Below, piece by piece: positions 8,141-17,778 of a DNA stretch of 35,450 nt (position 1 is the first letter of the stretch; each line of letters starts with the position of its first letter). Source of the stretch: Clostridiaceae bacterium (GTDB lineage: Bacteria; Cyanobacteriota; Vampirovibrionia; Gastranaerophilales; Gastranaerophilaceae); contig JALCDS010000017.1 in NCBI GenBank assembly GCA_022641775.1, forward strand, positions 1 to 35,450. The letters run 5' to 3'. The notes under the pieces were generated by a model. The model did not search any database and had not been told where the DNA came from. It saw only the letters and a program-made list of their open reading frames with translations. A program made the translations under genes and the position numbers.

Positions 8141-8659
8141 TTATTTATCAACTTCCGGAGGTAATTTAGGCTCTTCGGCTTCTGCAATAACTTTATATGC
8201 GCCATAAACCTCTTTCATAGTCATTCCTTTGTCACAATTTATGGAATAATAGCCTGATTCAGCTGAAAAATACATAACATAAACAAGTTTTTTATCACGT
8301 CTGATATGTACAATTACGCCATTTGGTAGCGAAACCTGTTCTTTTATAGGATATTCGTTATAATCTCCACTGATATCCCCATTATTTGTTTCTGTAGAAC
8401 TTTTTCTGACAACCAAATCTCTGGTTTCATCCAGAGGGTAAGTTATCTGAATCATATCTTTCATCGCACGCACGGTATAATTTGAAAGTGTCATCGGAAA
8501 TTCAAATCCGGCAACTTTTGCCGCACATTTTAAATCATCATTACAATCTTTCCAAGGATTTGGCATACCAATCATTTTGTCATTAGTACATGCACTCAAA
8601 AATGAAACGCAAACTAAACTGCAAAATATAAGAATTAAAGATTTTAAATAAGTTTTCAT
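8141..8659 (-). CDS. Predicted lipoprotein of unknown function
   Basis: This 172-residue protein has a type II signal peptide: K-rich start, hydrophobic stretch LILIFCSLVCVSF and lipobox L21-S-A-C24. Mature C24 should be lipidated and the protein anchored to a membrane on the outside of the cytoplasm. The rest is mixed beta, with paired cysteines C39 and C45 in the WKDCNDDLKCAA segment and another in YSINCDKG, so a disulfide is possible. I recognise no catalytic motif or named family. The gene is convergent with ugd (one base between stops). No Shine-Dalgarno sequence is seen; TATAAA sits 6 bases before the ATG, as in two other genes of this window, hinting at a leaderless message. Confidence 0.85.
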   Translation of the reverse strand: MKTYLKSLILIFCSLVCVSFLSACTNDKMIGMPNPWKDCNDDLKCAAKVAGFEFPMTLSNYTVRAMKDMIQITYPLDETRDLVVRKSSTETNNGDISGDYNEYPIKEQVSLPNGVIVHIRRDKKLVYVMYFSAESGYYSINCDKGMTMKEVYGAYKVIAEAEEPKLPPEVDK

Positions 8660-8709
8660 AACATGTTTATATCACAAACAAAAATCTGATAAAAATATAT
8701 AAATCTGGT

Positions 8710-8738
8710 TTGACATAACCTATTATTAGCAATATTAT
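8710..8738 (+). promoter_or_regulatory. Promoter of the zinc-binding methyltransferase gene
   Basis: TTGACA (8710-8715) and TATTAT (8733-8738) are separated by 17 bases, a near-consensus sigma-70 promoter. It lies 33 bases before the GTG start at 8772. Confidence 0.7.
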
Positions 8739-8771
8739 ATTATACATAAGTATAATATATCGGAGTAAAAA

Positions 8772-9752
8772 GTGAATAGAATAATTAAATTTTTAACAAG
8801 TTTTGTTCCTTTGGAAAAATGGCATAATAAACAAAAAGATGAGTTGAATTCAAAAATTACAGAAAAAAATTTTTATGCGGAAAAAGCCTGCATCATTTGT
8901 GGTAGTACAGATTTGATTAAAAAATCAGCATTTTTTGTCCCTTTTTTAACAAAAAGAATGTTTAACGGCAAAAAGAAAAAAAACCAATTATATACTTGTA
9001 AAAATTGTGGATTTAGCTATTCATCGTATAGACCAACAGATGAAGAAATGGCCCAATATTATCAAAATTATAGAGGTACAGAATATCAAAGACAAAGAGA
9101 AGAAACCGAACCAAGTTATACAAAAGAGTTTAATTATATGCTAGGTTATAATAAAGTAGAAGAAGAAAATCGTAAAAAAAACTTATACAATCTTTTGATA
9201 AAAAATATGAGTAATATTTCTGCTTTAAAAAATATACTTGACTATGGAGGAGATGAAGGTCAATTCATACCTGATGAATTAAGTTTCGCAAAAAGATTTG
9301 TTTATGAAGTTTCTGGTGTAAAACCTCTTGAGGGAATTTATAATATTTCTGAAGAAGATTTATATACACAGCATTGGGATTTAATAATGTGTTGCCATGT
9401 ACTTGAGCATATGCCAAATCCTATGGATACAATTAATATATTAAAAAACTTAATGCATAAAAACACTTATATATACATTGAACTACCTTATGAAGATTAT
9501 TTTGAAGAAGAAAAATATAAATTGACTCTAGCCGAAATAATTAAGAGACCAAAATCCACACTCAAAAAGTTATTAAAAAAAGAAAAATTTAACTATGTTC
9601 CAATCCATGAACATATAAATTTCTTTAGAGAAAAAACATTAATGAATGTATTTAACGACAAACAATATCAAATATTAGATATAGGAACAAAAGAAATAAG
9701 TTATGCTTATGGAGCAACAAAAATAATATATTGTTTAGTTCAAAAAGTATAA
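8772..9752 (+). CDS. Zinc-ribbon class I SAM-dependent methyltransferase
   Basis: This 326-residue protein starts at GTG 8772, preceded by CGGAG at 8761-8765 and a near-consensus promoter. An N-terminal zinc site is formed by C40-x2-C43 and C76-x2-C79 (YTCKNCGFSYSSYRP). A SAM-binding domain follows, with motif I NILDYGGDEGQF at about 154-165 and the later LIMCCHVLEHMPNP motif typical of this superfamily. Enzymes with this arrangement methylate sugars or other small molecules in polysaccharide and secondary-metabolite clusters. Lying between ugd and the CDP-sugar operon, it probably methylates a sugar nucleotide or a glycan residue. The exact substrate cannot be read from the sequence. It appears to be transcribed alone. 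Confidence 0.82.
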   Translation: MNRIIKFLTSFVPLEKWHNKQKDELNSKITEKNFYAEKACIICGSTDLIKKSAFFVPFLTKRMFNGKKKKNQLYTCKNCGFSYSSYRPTDEEMAQYYQNYRGTEYQRQREETEPSYTKEFNYMLGYNKVEEENRKKNLYNLLIKNMSNISALKNILDYGGDEGQFIPDELSFAKRFVYEVSGVKPLEGIYNISEEDLYTQHWDLIMCCHVLEHMPNPMDTINILKNLMHKNTYIYIELPYEDYFEEEKYKLTLAEIIKRPKSTLKKLLKKEKFNYVPIHEHINFFREKTLMNVFNDKQYQILDIGTKEISYAYGATKIIYCLVQKV

Positions 9753-9805
9753 CAAAATTTTGGAACAAAAATAGATAAGTTTATTCTTGCTCACATAAAA
9801 TAAAA

Positions 9806-11581
9806 TTATTTTATAAAGTTTTCTTCAAATTCTTCTCTATCCAAGAACGGATACATATCTTCTAATGTAGGAGAAATCATTGTTCCATCAGGTAACTTTT
9901 TGGCAGATAATTTTGGCGCAAATCCATATTCTTTTTCGACCATAACTTCACAAAGAATTGCTCCCTTATAATTTAAAACTTCTTTAATTTCTTTTTCCAT
10001 AGTATTTGGATTTTCTATTCGTTTTGTTTTTAATCCAAAAGCTTTGCCTATCGCTACAAAATCAGGAACACTCACTCCACTATCAATGCCACTACCTGTC
10101 ATATGTCCATTAAAGAAATTCCGTTGCGTTTGTCTGATTGATGAATAACCATTGTTATTTATTACAAAAAGTTTTATAGGCAATTTATTAAATACAATAG
10201 TTTGCAATTCCTGCAAATTCATCATAATTGACCCATCACCCTCTAAACAGATAACATCTTTTCCATGCGCTTCATAACTTGCACCTACCGATGCCGGCAA
10301 ACCATAGCCCATTGAAGCATTACCCGAATTTAAAATAAATCTTTGACCCTTTTTTATAACTGCATTTTGAAAAGTACAAACACACGCAGAACCATTTGCC
10401 ATTACAAAAATATCATTTTCTTTTAGACAATTCGTCAGTGTATATGTAAAATGATAAGGTTCAATAACATTCCGGTTTTGCACTTGTTCCGGATGTTTTG
10501 CAAATGAATATTTTTCTTTTAGCTTCTGTGTAAAATTTAGCCAAGTACTATCTGATTGGAATTCAAAATCATAACTTTTTAACATTGGCAAAAAATCTGC
10601 TAAATCAGCACAAATTGATAAATCGGGTTTAACTAAAGGTTTTTTTAGTTCTGATTTATCAATATCAACTACAATTTTATACGCGTTTTTAGCAAAATTT
10701 TCCCAATTATAACTCACTTGTCTTATATTATTTCTGGTTCCCAAACATAAAATTAAATCTGCATTTTGTAAAGCAAAATTCCCTGCGCGTTGTCCGATTG
10801 TTCCAATTCTACCAGTATAATACGGATTATTATCTTCCATCAAATCAATACCATTAAATGTTGTAACAACAGGAATTTTTAATTTTTCAACAAGTTTTTT
10901 AAAAGTTTCAATTTGACCGGCAAGTCTTATACCATGACCCGCAACAATCAATGGGCGTTTTGAGGATTTTAGTTTTTCAATAACTAAAGATAAATCCGAA
11001 TTTTCTTTCTGTATATGAGGCAAATCAAATTCTTTCAATTCATCTTCTTCAATCATAGCAGATTGAACATTCATAGGTATATCAAGCCAAACAGGACCGA
11101 ATCTACCCGTTGTAGCCTCATAAATTGCCCTATCAAGGTGATATTTTATTTCATTAGGTTCTGTAACCATTTTAGAATACTTTGTCAAATGTTTAACCGC
11201 TGAAATTATATCTACCTCTTGGTCTCCGAGTTGTCTTAAAGGAATTTCAGGACAAGATGCCATATTTGTTGAAAATTTGACTTGACCCGAGATATATAAA
11301 ACAGGTACAGAATCTGTCCATTGTCCAAACACTCCATTCAAACAATTCAAACCTCCTGGACCTGTTGTAACATTTACTACAGCAAGTTTTTGGTTAACTC
11401 TGGCATAACCTTCAGCTGCAATTGCACATGCCTGTTCATGATGACATGCCGTATATAAAAGTACTCTGCCCAAACTATCATTCAAATGCATAGCTCCGCC
11501 GCCTGATACCATAAAAAAGTGTTTAATACCCTTTTCTTTTAACCTTTTTGCTATATAGTCTGATAATTTAATTTTAGACAT
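9806..11581 (-). CDS. Thiamine-diphosphate enzyme, acetolactate synthase/YerE-like
   Basis: This 591-residue protein has the full three-domain acetolactate-synthase architecture. The cofactor-activating glutamate is E49 (in CHHEQACAIAAEGYARV). The thiamine diphosphate motif runs from G448-D449-G450 to the NNNGYSS segment about 27 residues later. It is the last gene of the CDP-3,6-dideoxysugar operon and its start overlaps the HAD gene by 31 bases. GAGGA precedes the ATG. Housekeeping acetolactate synthase sits with ilv genes, not with ddhABC. In Yersinia, YerE, a related enzyme, uses pyruvate to add a two-carbon acetyl branch to CDP-4-keto-3,6-dideoxyglucose. A similar C-C bond-forming role is likely here, though the donor may differ because of the neighbouring aldolase. 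FAD use is not evident from motifs alone. Confidence 0.85.
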   Translation of the reverse strand: MSKIKLSDYIAKRLKEKGIKHFFMVSGGGAMHLNDSLGRVLLYTACHHEQACAIAAEGYARVNQKLAVVNVTTGPGGLNCLNGVFGQWTDSVPVLYISGQVKFSTNMASCPEIPLRQLGDQEVDIISAVKHLTKYSKMVTEPNEIKYHLDRAIYEATTGRFGPVWLDIPMNVQSAMIEEDELKEFDLPHIQKENSDLSLVIEKLKSSKRPLIVAGHGIRLAGQIETFKKLVEKLKIPVVTTFNGIDLMEDNNPYYTGRIGTIGQRAGNFALQNADLILCLGTRNNIRQVSYNWENFAKNAYKIVVDIDKSELKKPLVKPDLSICADLADFLPMLKSYDFEFQSDSTWLNFTQKLKEKYSFAKHPEQVQNRNVIEPYHFTYTLTNCLKENDIFVMANGSACVCTFQNAVIKKGQRFILNSGNASMGYGLPASVGASYEAHGKDVICLEGDGSIMMNLQELQTIVFNKLPIKLFVINNNGYSSIRQTQRNFFNGHMTGSGIDSGVSVPDFVAIGKAFGLKTKRIENPNTMEKEIKEVLNYKGAILCEVMVEKEYGFAPKLSAKKLPDGTMISPTLEDMYPFLDREEFEENFIK

Positions 11582-12216
11582 TTTTCTAATTCCTCTATAT
11601 TTTTGACAGTATAATCTGCATATTTGATAAGTTCTGACTTATCATCACCATATCCCCACAAAACTCCGATGCCCAAGATTTTAGCTTCTTTTGCAGCTTT
11701 CATATCACTATATGAATCCCCTATCATCACAACATTTTCTTTTTTCAAATTGTATTTTAAAATTATATCATTTATCATCTCTGTTTTGGTTATATTTTTT
11801 CCGAATTTATCTATTGTATAAATATCATCGAACATATTCAGTTGAAATTGTTTTACGATACGCATTGTAGGTTTATGAGGTTTAAATGTTGCCATAAAAA
11901 TCTTGCAATTGTTATTTTTTAAATCTTTCAAAAAATCATAAATTCCATCATAAAATTTACTTATATCGGATATGTCATTATCATAAATTTCTCTAAATGA
12001 AGATATAACTTTATCAGAATTACGTTCATCAATATCAGGTACTATCATTTTAATAATTTCTTTTAATGGAGGACCTATAATATTAGATGTTAATCTTGAC
12101 TTATCAATAGCATAATTGGCTTGATTAAACGCTTTTGCAAAACATTTCATAACTTCATCAGAAGAATTTAAAATTGTTCCATCCAAATCAAAAATAAAAT
12201 TTTTAAGATTATTCAT
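11551..12216 (-). CDS. HAD-superfamily phosphatase (phosphoglycolate phosphatase-like)
   Basis: This protein of about 221 residues has the HAD motifs: nucleophile and acid in FIFDLDGT (D10, D12), the motif II threonine in IFMATFKPHK, and the acidic pair in MIGDSYSDMKAA. A helical cap follows motif I, as in the phosphoglycolate phosphatase/beta-phosphoglucomutase branch. I chose ATG 12216, not an ATG 15 bases upstream, because GGTGGA lies at the right distance and the start then overlaps the aldolase stop (ATGAATAA). In this operon it probably dephosphorylates a small sugar or acid phosphate made by the aldolase or used by the TPP enzyme. The substrate is unknown. Confidence 0.85.
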   Translation of the reverse strand: MNNLKNFIFDLDGTILNSSDEVMKCFAKAFNQANYAIDKSRLTSNIIGPPLKEIIKMIVPDIDERNSDKVISSFREIYDNDISDISKFYDGIYDFLKDLKNNNCKIFMATFKPHKPTMRIVKQFQLNMFDDIYTIDKFGKNITKTEMINDIILKYNLKKENVVMIGDSYSDMKAAKEAKILGIGVLWGYGDDKSELIKYADYTVKNIEELEKCLKLNYQTI

Positions 12217-13021
12217 ACATTCCACCGGCATCTTTAATTAGTGATTTATAACGACTTTCTAACAAAATTAGTCTTTGAGCATCTTCATCAAAAATCATTT
12301 TATAAAATTCTCGTTTATTTTTTAACCACATCAATTCAAATCCAACTGCTTTCAAAATTCCTTTATCAGCATCATTATCTTTTAATGCAGTTTGAGCATC
12401 AAATATAATTTTTCTTGTTTCAAATCTTGAAAGATACGGTAATTTTTTAAAAAATGGTAAAGATTGAGCCGAAACTCCACCACCAATAACCATATCTTTT
12501 TTTGTAGCTTTGATTTTTTCCGACATAACATTTGCAATATTAAAAATTTGGTCAATATTAATATCTTCTCTTGTCAATCCCATAGAACCTGTCATATCGA
12601 CACGACCCAAAACAATACCTGCAATATCCTTAAAATCCGGAGAAACAAGCATATCTCCAAGATTGTTGAATCCCGTAATTGTTTCAATATTCAATAAAAA
12701 TTTTATATCTTTTCTTTCTTCTTCCGGAAATATAAATTTTGTAGCTTTAACATATTTTTTCATAGCATAAGGAGTTTCTATCATCGGAGCAACAATAGCA
12801 TTCACACCAATTGAACGAGCATCATACATATCTTTTATAGCTTCGCAGCCACCAATTTTTATTGTTAAATCCAAACCAGCCTTAGTTACGACTTCTTTTA
12901 ATCTTAAAGCCTCTTCCATCCTTGTACCTTCAGCTTCAAATTCTGCTTTTACACCTATAACGTGGTGATTTTCCTTTAAGTCTTGTAATGTACTTACCAT
13001 CTTTTTTTCAAGATTATTCAT
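12209..13021 (-). CDS. HpcH/HpaI-like aldolase/citrate lyase family protein
   Basis: This 270-residue TIM-barrel protein belongs to the phosphoenolpyruvate/pyruvate superfamily. The metal-binding acids expected in HpcH/HpaI aldolases are visible: E113 in LLNIETITGF and D142 in VLGRVDMTGSMGL. A glycine loop, MVIGGGVSAQ, comes later. Family members add or remove pyruvate-type enolates on aldehydes with a divalent metal. The gene overlaps the SDR gene upstream by 8 bases and the HAD gene downstream, so it is embedded in the CDP-sugar operon. It may make or break a carbon-carbon bond for the sugar precursor used by the TPP enzyme. Its distance from classical HpcH, such as the motif VKAEFEAEGTR near residue 24, leaves the reaction open. 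Confidence 0.75.
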   Translation of the reverse strand: MNNLEKKMVSTLQDLKENHHVIGVKAEFEAEGTRMEEALRLKEVVTKAGLDLTIKIGGCEAIKDMYDARSIGVNAIVAPMIETPYAMKKYVKATKFIFPEEERKDIKFLLNIETITGFNNLGDMLVSPDFKDIAGIVLGRVDMTGSMGLTREDINIDQIFNIANVMSEKIKATKKDMVIGGGVSAQSLPFFKKLPYLSRFETRKIIFDAQTALKDNDADKGILKAVGFELMWLKNKREFYKMIFDEDAQRLILLESRYKSLIKDAGGMYE

Positions 13022-13862
13022 GTTTCAGCTCCTTATTATTATACTCATAAAGTTTTTCTAATCCCTCGTTTATGGGAATAAATTCAAAAGACTTTATTTC
13101 TTGTAAAAGTCTTTTATTATCTCCTGTATATTCATTACCCATACCATTAGTTCCTACTTTGATATTGATATTTTTACCGGAAATTTTTTTAACTGTATTT
13201 GCTATTTCAAATAAACTCACACTTTTAGTAGGAGTTATATTTATTATATTATGCAAAGGTTTATTAGAAATAAAATATTCAACAATTCTTTGCATATCTT
13301 CTACAAACAGATAATCAAAAATAACATTTTGATTAATTATAATATCTTTTCCTTTTAAAGCTTGATTTATGGCATAACTCGGAAATCTAGTTTCTTTTTC
13401 CCCATAACCATAACATGCAAAAATATTCAGACATAAAACGTCATTCCTATCTTTTATTCTTTGTGCAATAAGCATTTTAGATTTTCCATACAAATCTGTT
13501 GGTTCAAATTTCCCGATTTCTTCTTCTTTTACCTTATGTAAAGACCGTGATTTGTCATACATAGCACCAGAGCCGAATAATATCATACGTGTATTCGTTT
13601 TTTTATATTTCAAAAGATTTTCAACCATCTCTAAATTATCTTCAATCGTTGTATCTTTATCTTGAACGCCTCTTGCTCCTCCGATTGAACCGCAATGAAT
13701 TATAAAATCTATATCATGCTCTTTAAAATATCCTTTAACAGCAACTTCATCCGTCAAATCCAGTTCAAAACTACGTGGAATCAAAAGTTTATATTTATCT
13801 TTTAAATAGGCTTTCAAATTCTTTCCGATAAAACCGCCTGAACCACTAAGCAAAATATTCAT
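13014..13862 (-). CDS. NAD(P)-dependent sugar-nucleotide epimerase/reductase (SDR)
   Basis: This 282-residue extended SDR has the Rossmann motif GSGGFIGKN at residues 7-15. The catalytic Tyr-Lys pair lies in DLYGKSKML, with the upstream serine in LFGSGAMYD. Overall it looks like GDP-fucose synthase and the reductases that finish CDP-3,6-dideoxyhexoses. It lies directly after ddhC, overlapping it by 17 bases, where abequose, paratose or tyvelose clusters carry their 4-keto reductase. It probably reduces a 4-keto group or a keto group on the branch added by the TPP enzyme. The stereochemistry, and so the final sugar, cannot be predicted. Confidence 0.85.
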   Translation of the reverse strand: MNILLSGSGGFIGKNLKAYLKDKYKLLIPRSFELDLTDEVAVKGYFKEHDIDFIIHCGSIGGARGVQDKDTTIEDNLEMVENLLKYKKTNTRMILFGSGAMYDKSRSLHKVKEEEIGKFEPTDLYGKSKMLIAQRIKDRNDVLCLNIFACYGYGEKETRFPSYAINQALKGKDIIINQNVIFDYLFVEDMQRIVEYFISNKPLHNIINITPTKSVSLFEIANTVKKISGKNINIKVGTNGMGNEYTGDNKRLLQEIKSFEFIPINEGLEKLYEYNNKELKHE

Positions 13863-15183
13863 GAATTACCTCACTGGTTCTATCAAGTTCTTTTTCACCT
13901 AATGCAGGGAAAACTCCTACCCAAAAAGTATTATTCATAATAAATTCGGTATTAGGAAGAAGTTTATAATTTTCTTCAGTTAAATTTTTTGAATTGATAA
14001 TTTTTGAATTTCCAATTCTCAAATCAATTTCATTTTCAACAATCATAGGTTGACGTAAAATGTTCCCTGCAAAGAGTTGACGAGTTCCTATTCCGTTTTT
14101 TTCTAAATATTCAACAAGCTTTTGTTTTGAATATTGCGGCTTTACAGAAATTAAATACCCAAACCAAGAAGGTTTAGAATCTTTTTCGATTTCAGGCAAA
14201 ATAATATAATCTTTTAAATCTGATAATTTTTTTGTCAAATATTCAGCATTGTGTTCTCTAATTTTTAAAAATCCGTTAAGCTTATCAATTTGCGAACAAC
14301 CCAGAGCAGCCTGCCAATCAGTAATTTTTAAATTAAACCCTATATTTGAATAAGTATATTTATGGTCATAACCATAAGGAAGATTCCCTAATTGTTGAGA
14401 AAACCTCTTTCCGCAAACATTGTCATGCCCCGGAGGACAACAACAATCTCTGCCCCAATCTCTAAAAGACATTATTATTTTATAAAGTTCAGAATTGTTA
14501 GTTACAACCGCCCCACCTTCGCCCATTGTCAAATGATGTGCAGGATAAAAGCTAAAAGTACCGATATCCCCGATTGTACCTGCCTTTTTACCTTTGTATT
14601 CACCACCTAGGGCGTCACATGTATCTTCAATTACCCATAAATTATGTTTTTTAGCAATTTCCATTACTTTATCTAAATTAAACATATTTCCCAAAGTATG
14701 TGCGATAAAAATCGCTTTAGTTTTAGATGAAATTGCTTCTTCAATTTTGTCTGTATCAATATTGTATGTCCCGATTTTGCAATCAACAAAAACAGGTACC
14801 ATTCCTTGTTGGATAATCGGATTAACTGTTGTAGGAAAACCTGCCGCTACTGCAATAACTTCATCACCTTTCTTTAAAGCTCTTTTGCCCAGTTTATAAG
14901 AGGTTAAAGCTGAAAGTGCAAGCAAATTTGCGCTTGAACCTGAATTTGTTGAAAGTGCATATTTTACACCAAGGTAAGTCGCAAATTTTTTCTCAAACTC
15001 TTTGTTAAATCTACCTGCAGTAAGCCACATATCAAGAGTTGCGTCAATCATATTTTCTAATTCTTCAACGCCTAAACATTTTCCACTTGCTGGAATATAT
15101 TTGAAATCACGAGGTTTGGCAAAAACTTCATCAAAGTATTCTCGTGCAGCTTTTTTTACATTTTCACGTAACTCTTGTTCCAT
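13846..15183 (-). CDS. ddhC: CDP-4-keto-6-deoxy-D-glucose 3-dehydrase (E1)
   Basis: This 445-residue PMP-dependent, iron-sulfur dehydrase removes the 3-hydroxyl of CDP-4-keto-6-deoxyglucose, the committed step to 3,6-dideoxyhexoses. It has a DegT/aminotransferase fold, but the PLP lysine is replaced by histidine (H216 in SFYPAHHLTMGEGG), the hallmark of this enzyme. The [2Fe-2S] ligands fit the published C-x57-C-x-C-x7-C pattern exactly: C189, C247, C249 and C257. The gene overlaps ddhB by 28 bases and the following SDR by 17. The reaction needs an E3 reductase (DdhD); none is in this window, so a ferredoxin or flavodoxin reductase elsewhere must supply electrons. Identification is very secure. 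Confidence 0.96.
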   Translation of the reverse strand: MEQELRENVKKAAREYFDEVFAKPRDFKYIPASGKCLGVEELENMIDATLDMWLTAGRFNKEFEKKFATYLGVKYALSTNSGSSANLLALSALTSYKLGKRALKKGDEVIAVAAGFPTTVNPIIQQGMVPVFVDCKIGTYNIDTDKIEEAISSKTKAIFIAHTLGNMFNLDKVMEIAKKHNLWVIEDTCDALGGEYKGKKAGTIGDIGTFSFYPAHHLTMGEGGAVVTNNSELYKIIMSFRDWGRDCCCPPGHDNVCGKRFSQQLGNLPYGYDHKYTYSNIGFNLKITDWQAALGCSQIDKLNGFLKIREHNAEYLTKKLSDLKDYIILPEIEKDSKPSWFGYLISVKPQYSKQKLVEYLEKNGIGTRQLFAGNILRQPMIVENEIDLRIGNSKIINSKNLTEENYKLLPNTEFIMNNTFWVGVFPALGEKELDRTSEVIHEYFA

Positions 15184-16244
15184 TTTATATTTTCCTCATA
15201 ATCTTTTATTTGCTTAATGGTAAACTCATACATATCCGTATTTTTTTCATAAAACTTTTTATACCAATCAACTGTTTTTGAAATGGCATCTTCCAGAGAA
15301 TATGTTGGAACCCAGCCTAAAACATTTTTGGCTTTTTCAATATTCAACATCAAAAGACCTGCTTCATGTAATGGGCTCTTTTCACCAACTACAACTTTGC
15401 CTTTACCATATTTTTCGCAAACCTTTTGGGCAACTTCAGAAACTGTTAAAACACTGTTTTCATTTGGTCCAAAATTGAAACCTTCTGCGTATTTTTTACC
15501 TTCTTCCAATAACTTTTGTCCTAAAAGTAAATATCCACTTAACGGTTCTAAAACATATTGCCAAGGTCTTGTGGCTATTGGGTTTCTTATTTCAATCTTT
15601 CTATTATTATTAATTGATCGTACACAATCAGGGATAAGCCTATCCAAAGCCCAATCACCACCACCTATAACATTTCCGGCACGAGCAGTTGCAAGTGCAA
15701 ATCCTTTATCATTTTGTAAAAAAGATCTACGATATGAAGATGAAAGAATTTCAACACAACCTTTTGAAGATGAATACATATCATATCCGCCCATCGGTTC
15801 TGTTTCTTTATATCCGCGATTTACCTCCATATTTTCATAACATTTATCAGTTGTTATATTTACAAAGGCTTTAACTGATTCACATTTTCTTGCAGCTTCT
15901 AAAACATTCAATGTTCCTATTACATTTGTCTCATAAGTCATTTTAGGTTCAGAATAAGATAATCTTACTAACGGTTGTGCTGCCAAGTGAAATACGATAT
16001 CCGGCTTAAATTCACTCATAACTTCTTCAAGATGTTTTGAATCCAAAATATTACCGAATTCATTCCGACAATGTCCGTAAATTCTCAATTCTTCAAACAT
16101 AGAAGGATTTGTATTTGGCTCAAGCGAATAGCCCAATACTTCAGCACCAAGACTCTCTAACCACAAAGTAAGCCAACTACCTTTAAATCCTGAATGTCCT
16201 GTTAAAAAAACTTTTTTACCTTTATAAATATCATTAAACATCAT
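15156..16244 (-). CDS. ddhB: CDP-glucose 4,6-dehydratase
   Basis: This 362-residue extended SDR converts CDP-glucose to CDP-4-keto-6-deoxyglucose. The start region [20 protein letters not shown] is the typical CDP-glucose dehydratase version of the glycine motif. [13 protein letters not shown], the [10 protein letters not shown] segment and [11 protein letters not shown] (catalytic Tyr and Lys) are all present. The length is that of RfbG/DdhB proteins. Its start overlaps the end of the glycosyltransferase-acetyltransferase gene by 11 bases and its end overlaps ddhC by 28, so it is inside the operon. The product is the substrate of DdhC. Confidence 0.96.
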   Translation of the reverse strand: MMFNDIYKGKKVFLTGHSGFKGSWLTLWLESLGAEVLGYSLEPNTNPSMFEELRIYGHCRNEFGNILDSKHLEEVMSEFKPDIVFHLAAQPLVRLSYSEPKMTYETNVIGTLNVLEAARKCESVKAFVNITTDKCYENMEVNRGYKETEPMGGYDMYSSSKGCVEILSSSYRRSFLQNDKGFALATARAGNVIGGGDWALDRLIPDCVRSINNNRKIEIRNPIATRPWQYVLEPLSGYLLLGQKLLEEGKKYAEGFNFGPNENSVLTVSEVAQKVCEKYGKGKVVVGEKSPLHEAGLLMLNIEKAKNVLGWVPTYSLEDAISKTVDWYKKFYEKNTDMYEFTIKQIKDYEENIKWNKSYVKM

Positions 16245-17778
16245 TATTTAATTTCTCCAATATATTATCTACATTTTCTTCTGTAATCTCGTCATATAAG
16301 CTTTCGCGTAGAGTAAGAATTTTTTCTTTTGTTAATTTTGAATAATCAAATCTTATTAATTTATCAATAATGCTTTGTGAAAATCTGTATTTTATGACTT
16401 TTGCAGGATTCCCTCCAACAATAGCATATGGTGGAACATCTTTTGTAACCACACTGCCTGCCCCAATTATCGCACCTTGACCTATTGTTACTCCCGACAA
16501 AATAATTGCTCCATAACCTATCCAAACGTCATCTTTTACAATAATATCACCTTTAGATGTTGCTTCTCCACCTTCATCTAAAAAATAATTTTTAAAAGGA
16601 TATGTTGAAATTCCCTTATAAGGATGTTCAACAGAAACTATAAACTTGACCTCAGGTGCAATACTGCAAAAATCTCCTATCAATAATTCTGATGGACCTA
16701 TCTCATTAATTTCTGCATCAATTGTTCCATAAGTATATCTTCCAATTTCTATTTTTGAGGAATTTTGTTTAAGAGTATAAAAGGTATTTTTCCTTTTTTG
16801 TCGTTTAAACGATATTTTTATACCTAAAACCCTGATAATAATATCTCTTCTATCTTTTTTTATCCTTATAAGTTTACCTATAAAACTTTTAAAGATTTTG
16901 TAAAAAATACTTTGAATATATTGGGTATAAAAATACAAATGTTTTGAATAAATAGGCATTAAATACTTGAAATATCCATCAGATATAAACCTGTATTCAT
17001 CTTTAAAATCGAAATAATAATATTTTATATGTTCTACCAAAAGCTTTTTCTTATGTTCTTCATAAACTTTTTTTGATAAATTACCGGCACTGTAAATTTC
17101 ATCAATTATTTTAAAATAATTCTGTCCAAAAACTTTTGCAATATTATATCCGCCTTTTTGTTTTATGTTTGTAAAATCCATAATATTATCAGCATAAATA
17201 GTAACTTTATTTCCGGCAATGACTAATCTCGCCAACATGTCTACTTGTGAAAAATTTATATTGGCATCTCTGTCAGGATTTTCAAGTGTTTTAAAAAGTT
17301 CGGTTTTAAAACAATATGCACCAATCCAAGTTATGTAATAAGATGCCTTTTCAAGAACTTCATCAAAATTGTTACATGTTTGTATTTCTGATAAATTGTT
17401 TACTCCATTCAAAAATAAAACAATATCTTCGTGCTTTTTATTTTTTAAAAAATCAACAACATGCGCCAATTCACCTTTTTTAAAAACAAAATTATCATTA
17501 TTTAATTTGGCATAAGTTCCTTTTGCCAAATTTAAAACAGCAGCAAAATTTTTATCTTTAATATTTTCAGATTGCTTATAATATACAATTTTGTTTCCAT
17601 AAATCTTTTGGAATTTTTCACAAACTTCCTTTGTATTATCAGAAGAATTGTTGTCGGAAATAACTATTTCAACATCATCAGAAAATCTGAACGCAATTTC
17701 ATCAGTGAGTTTCCGAAGTGTTTTTTTCAAATAATCAGCTCTATTATATGTAGGAATACAGATAGATAATATAGGCAT
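16234..17778 (-). CDS. Fusion of GT2 glycosyltransferase and CatB-like O-acetyltransferase
   Basis: This 514-residue protein has two enzymatic parts. Residues 1 to about 240 are a GT-A family 2 glycosyltransferase: [17 protein letters not shown], the [14 protein letters not shown] loop and a donor-binding LNNDN segment. A basic, aromatic linker (about 260-325) could touch the membrane. Residues from about 335 form a left-handed beta-helix acetyltransferase of the xenobiotic/CatB type, with H385 in [13 protein letters not shown] as likely catalytic base and hexapeptide repeats through [10 protein letters not shown]. It probably adds a sugar, perhaps the CDP-dideoxysugar made by its neighbours, and O-acetylates the product. 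The stop codon shares a base with the ddhA end region and it overlaps ddhB. The single unbroken frame argues for a true fusion. Confidence 0.88.
   Translation of the reverse strand: MPILSICIPTYNRADYLKKTLRKLTDEIAFRFSDDVEIVISDNNSSDNTKEVCEKFQKIYGNKIVYYKQSENIKDKNFAAVLNLAKGTYAKLNNDNFVFKKGELAHVVDFLKNKKHEDIVLFLNGVNNLSEIQTCNNFDEVLEKASYYITWIGAYCFKTELFKTLENPDRDANINFSQVDMLARLVIAGNKVTIYADNIMDFTNIKQKGGYNIAKVFGQNYFKIIDEIYSAGNLSKKVYEEHKKKLLVEHIKYYYFDFKDEYRFISDGYFKYLMPIYSKHLYFYTQYIQSIFYKIFKSFIGKLIRIKKDRRDIIIRVLGIKISFKRQKRKNTFYTLKQNSSKIEIGRYTYGTIDAEINEIGPSELLIGDFCSIAPEVKFIVSVEHPYKGISTYPFKNYFLDEGGEATSKGDIIVKDDVWIGYGAIILSGVTIGQGAIIGAGSVVTKDVPPYAIVGGNPAKVIKYRFSQSIIDKLIRFDYSKLTKEKILTLRESLYDEITEENVDNILEKLNNDV

Noticed and set aside
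9806-13021. Phosphonate pathway (PEP mutase plus phosphonopyruvate decarboxylase)
   Set aside because: The barrel protein has HpcH/HpaI metal residues and not a PEP mutase motif, and the TPP enzyme is full-length acetolactate-synthase type, longer than phosphonopyruvate decarboxylases.
15283-15840. 185-codon plus-strand ORF
   Set aside because: It is antisense to ddhB, has no ribosome site and shows no protein-like motifs; it is a shadow of the dehydratase gene.
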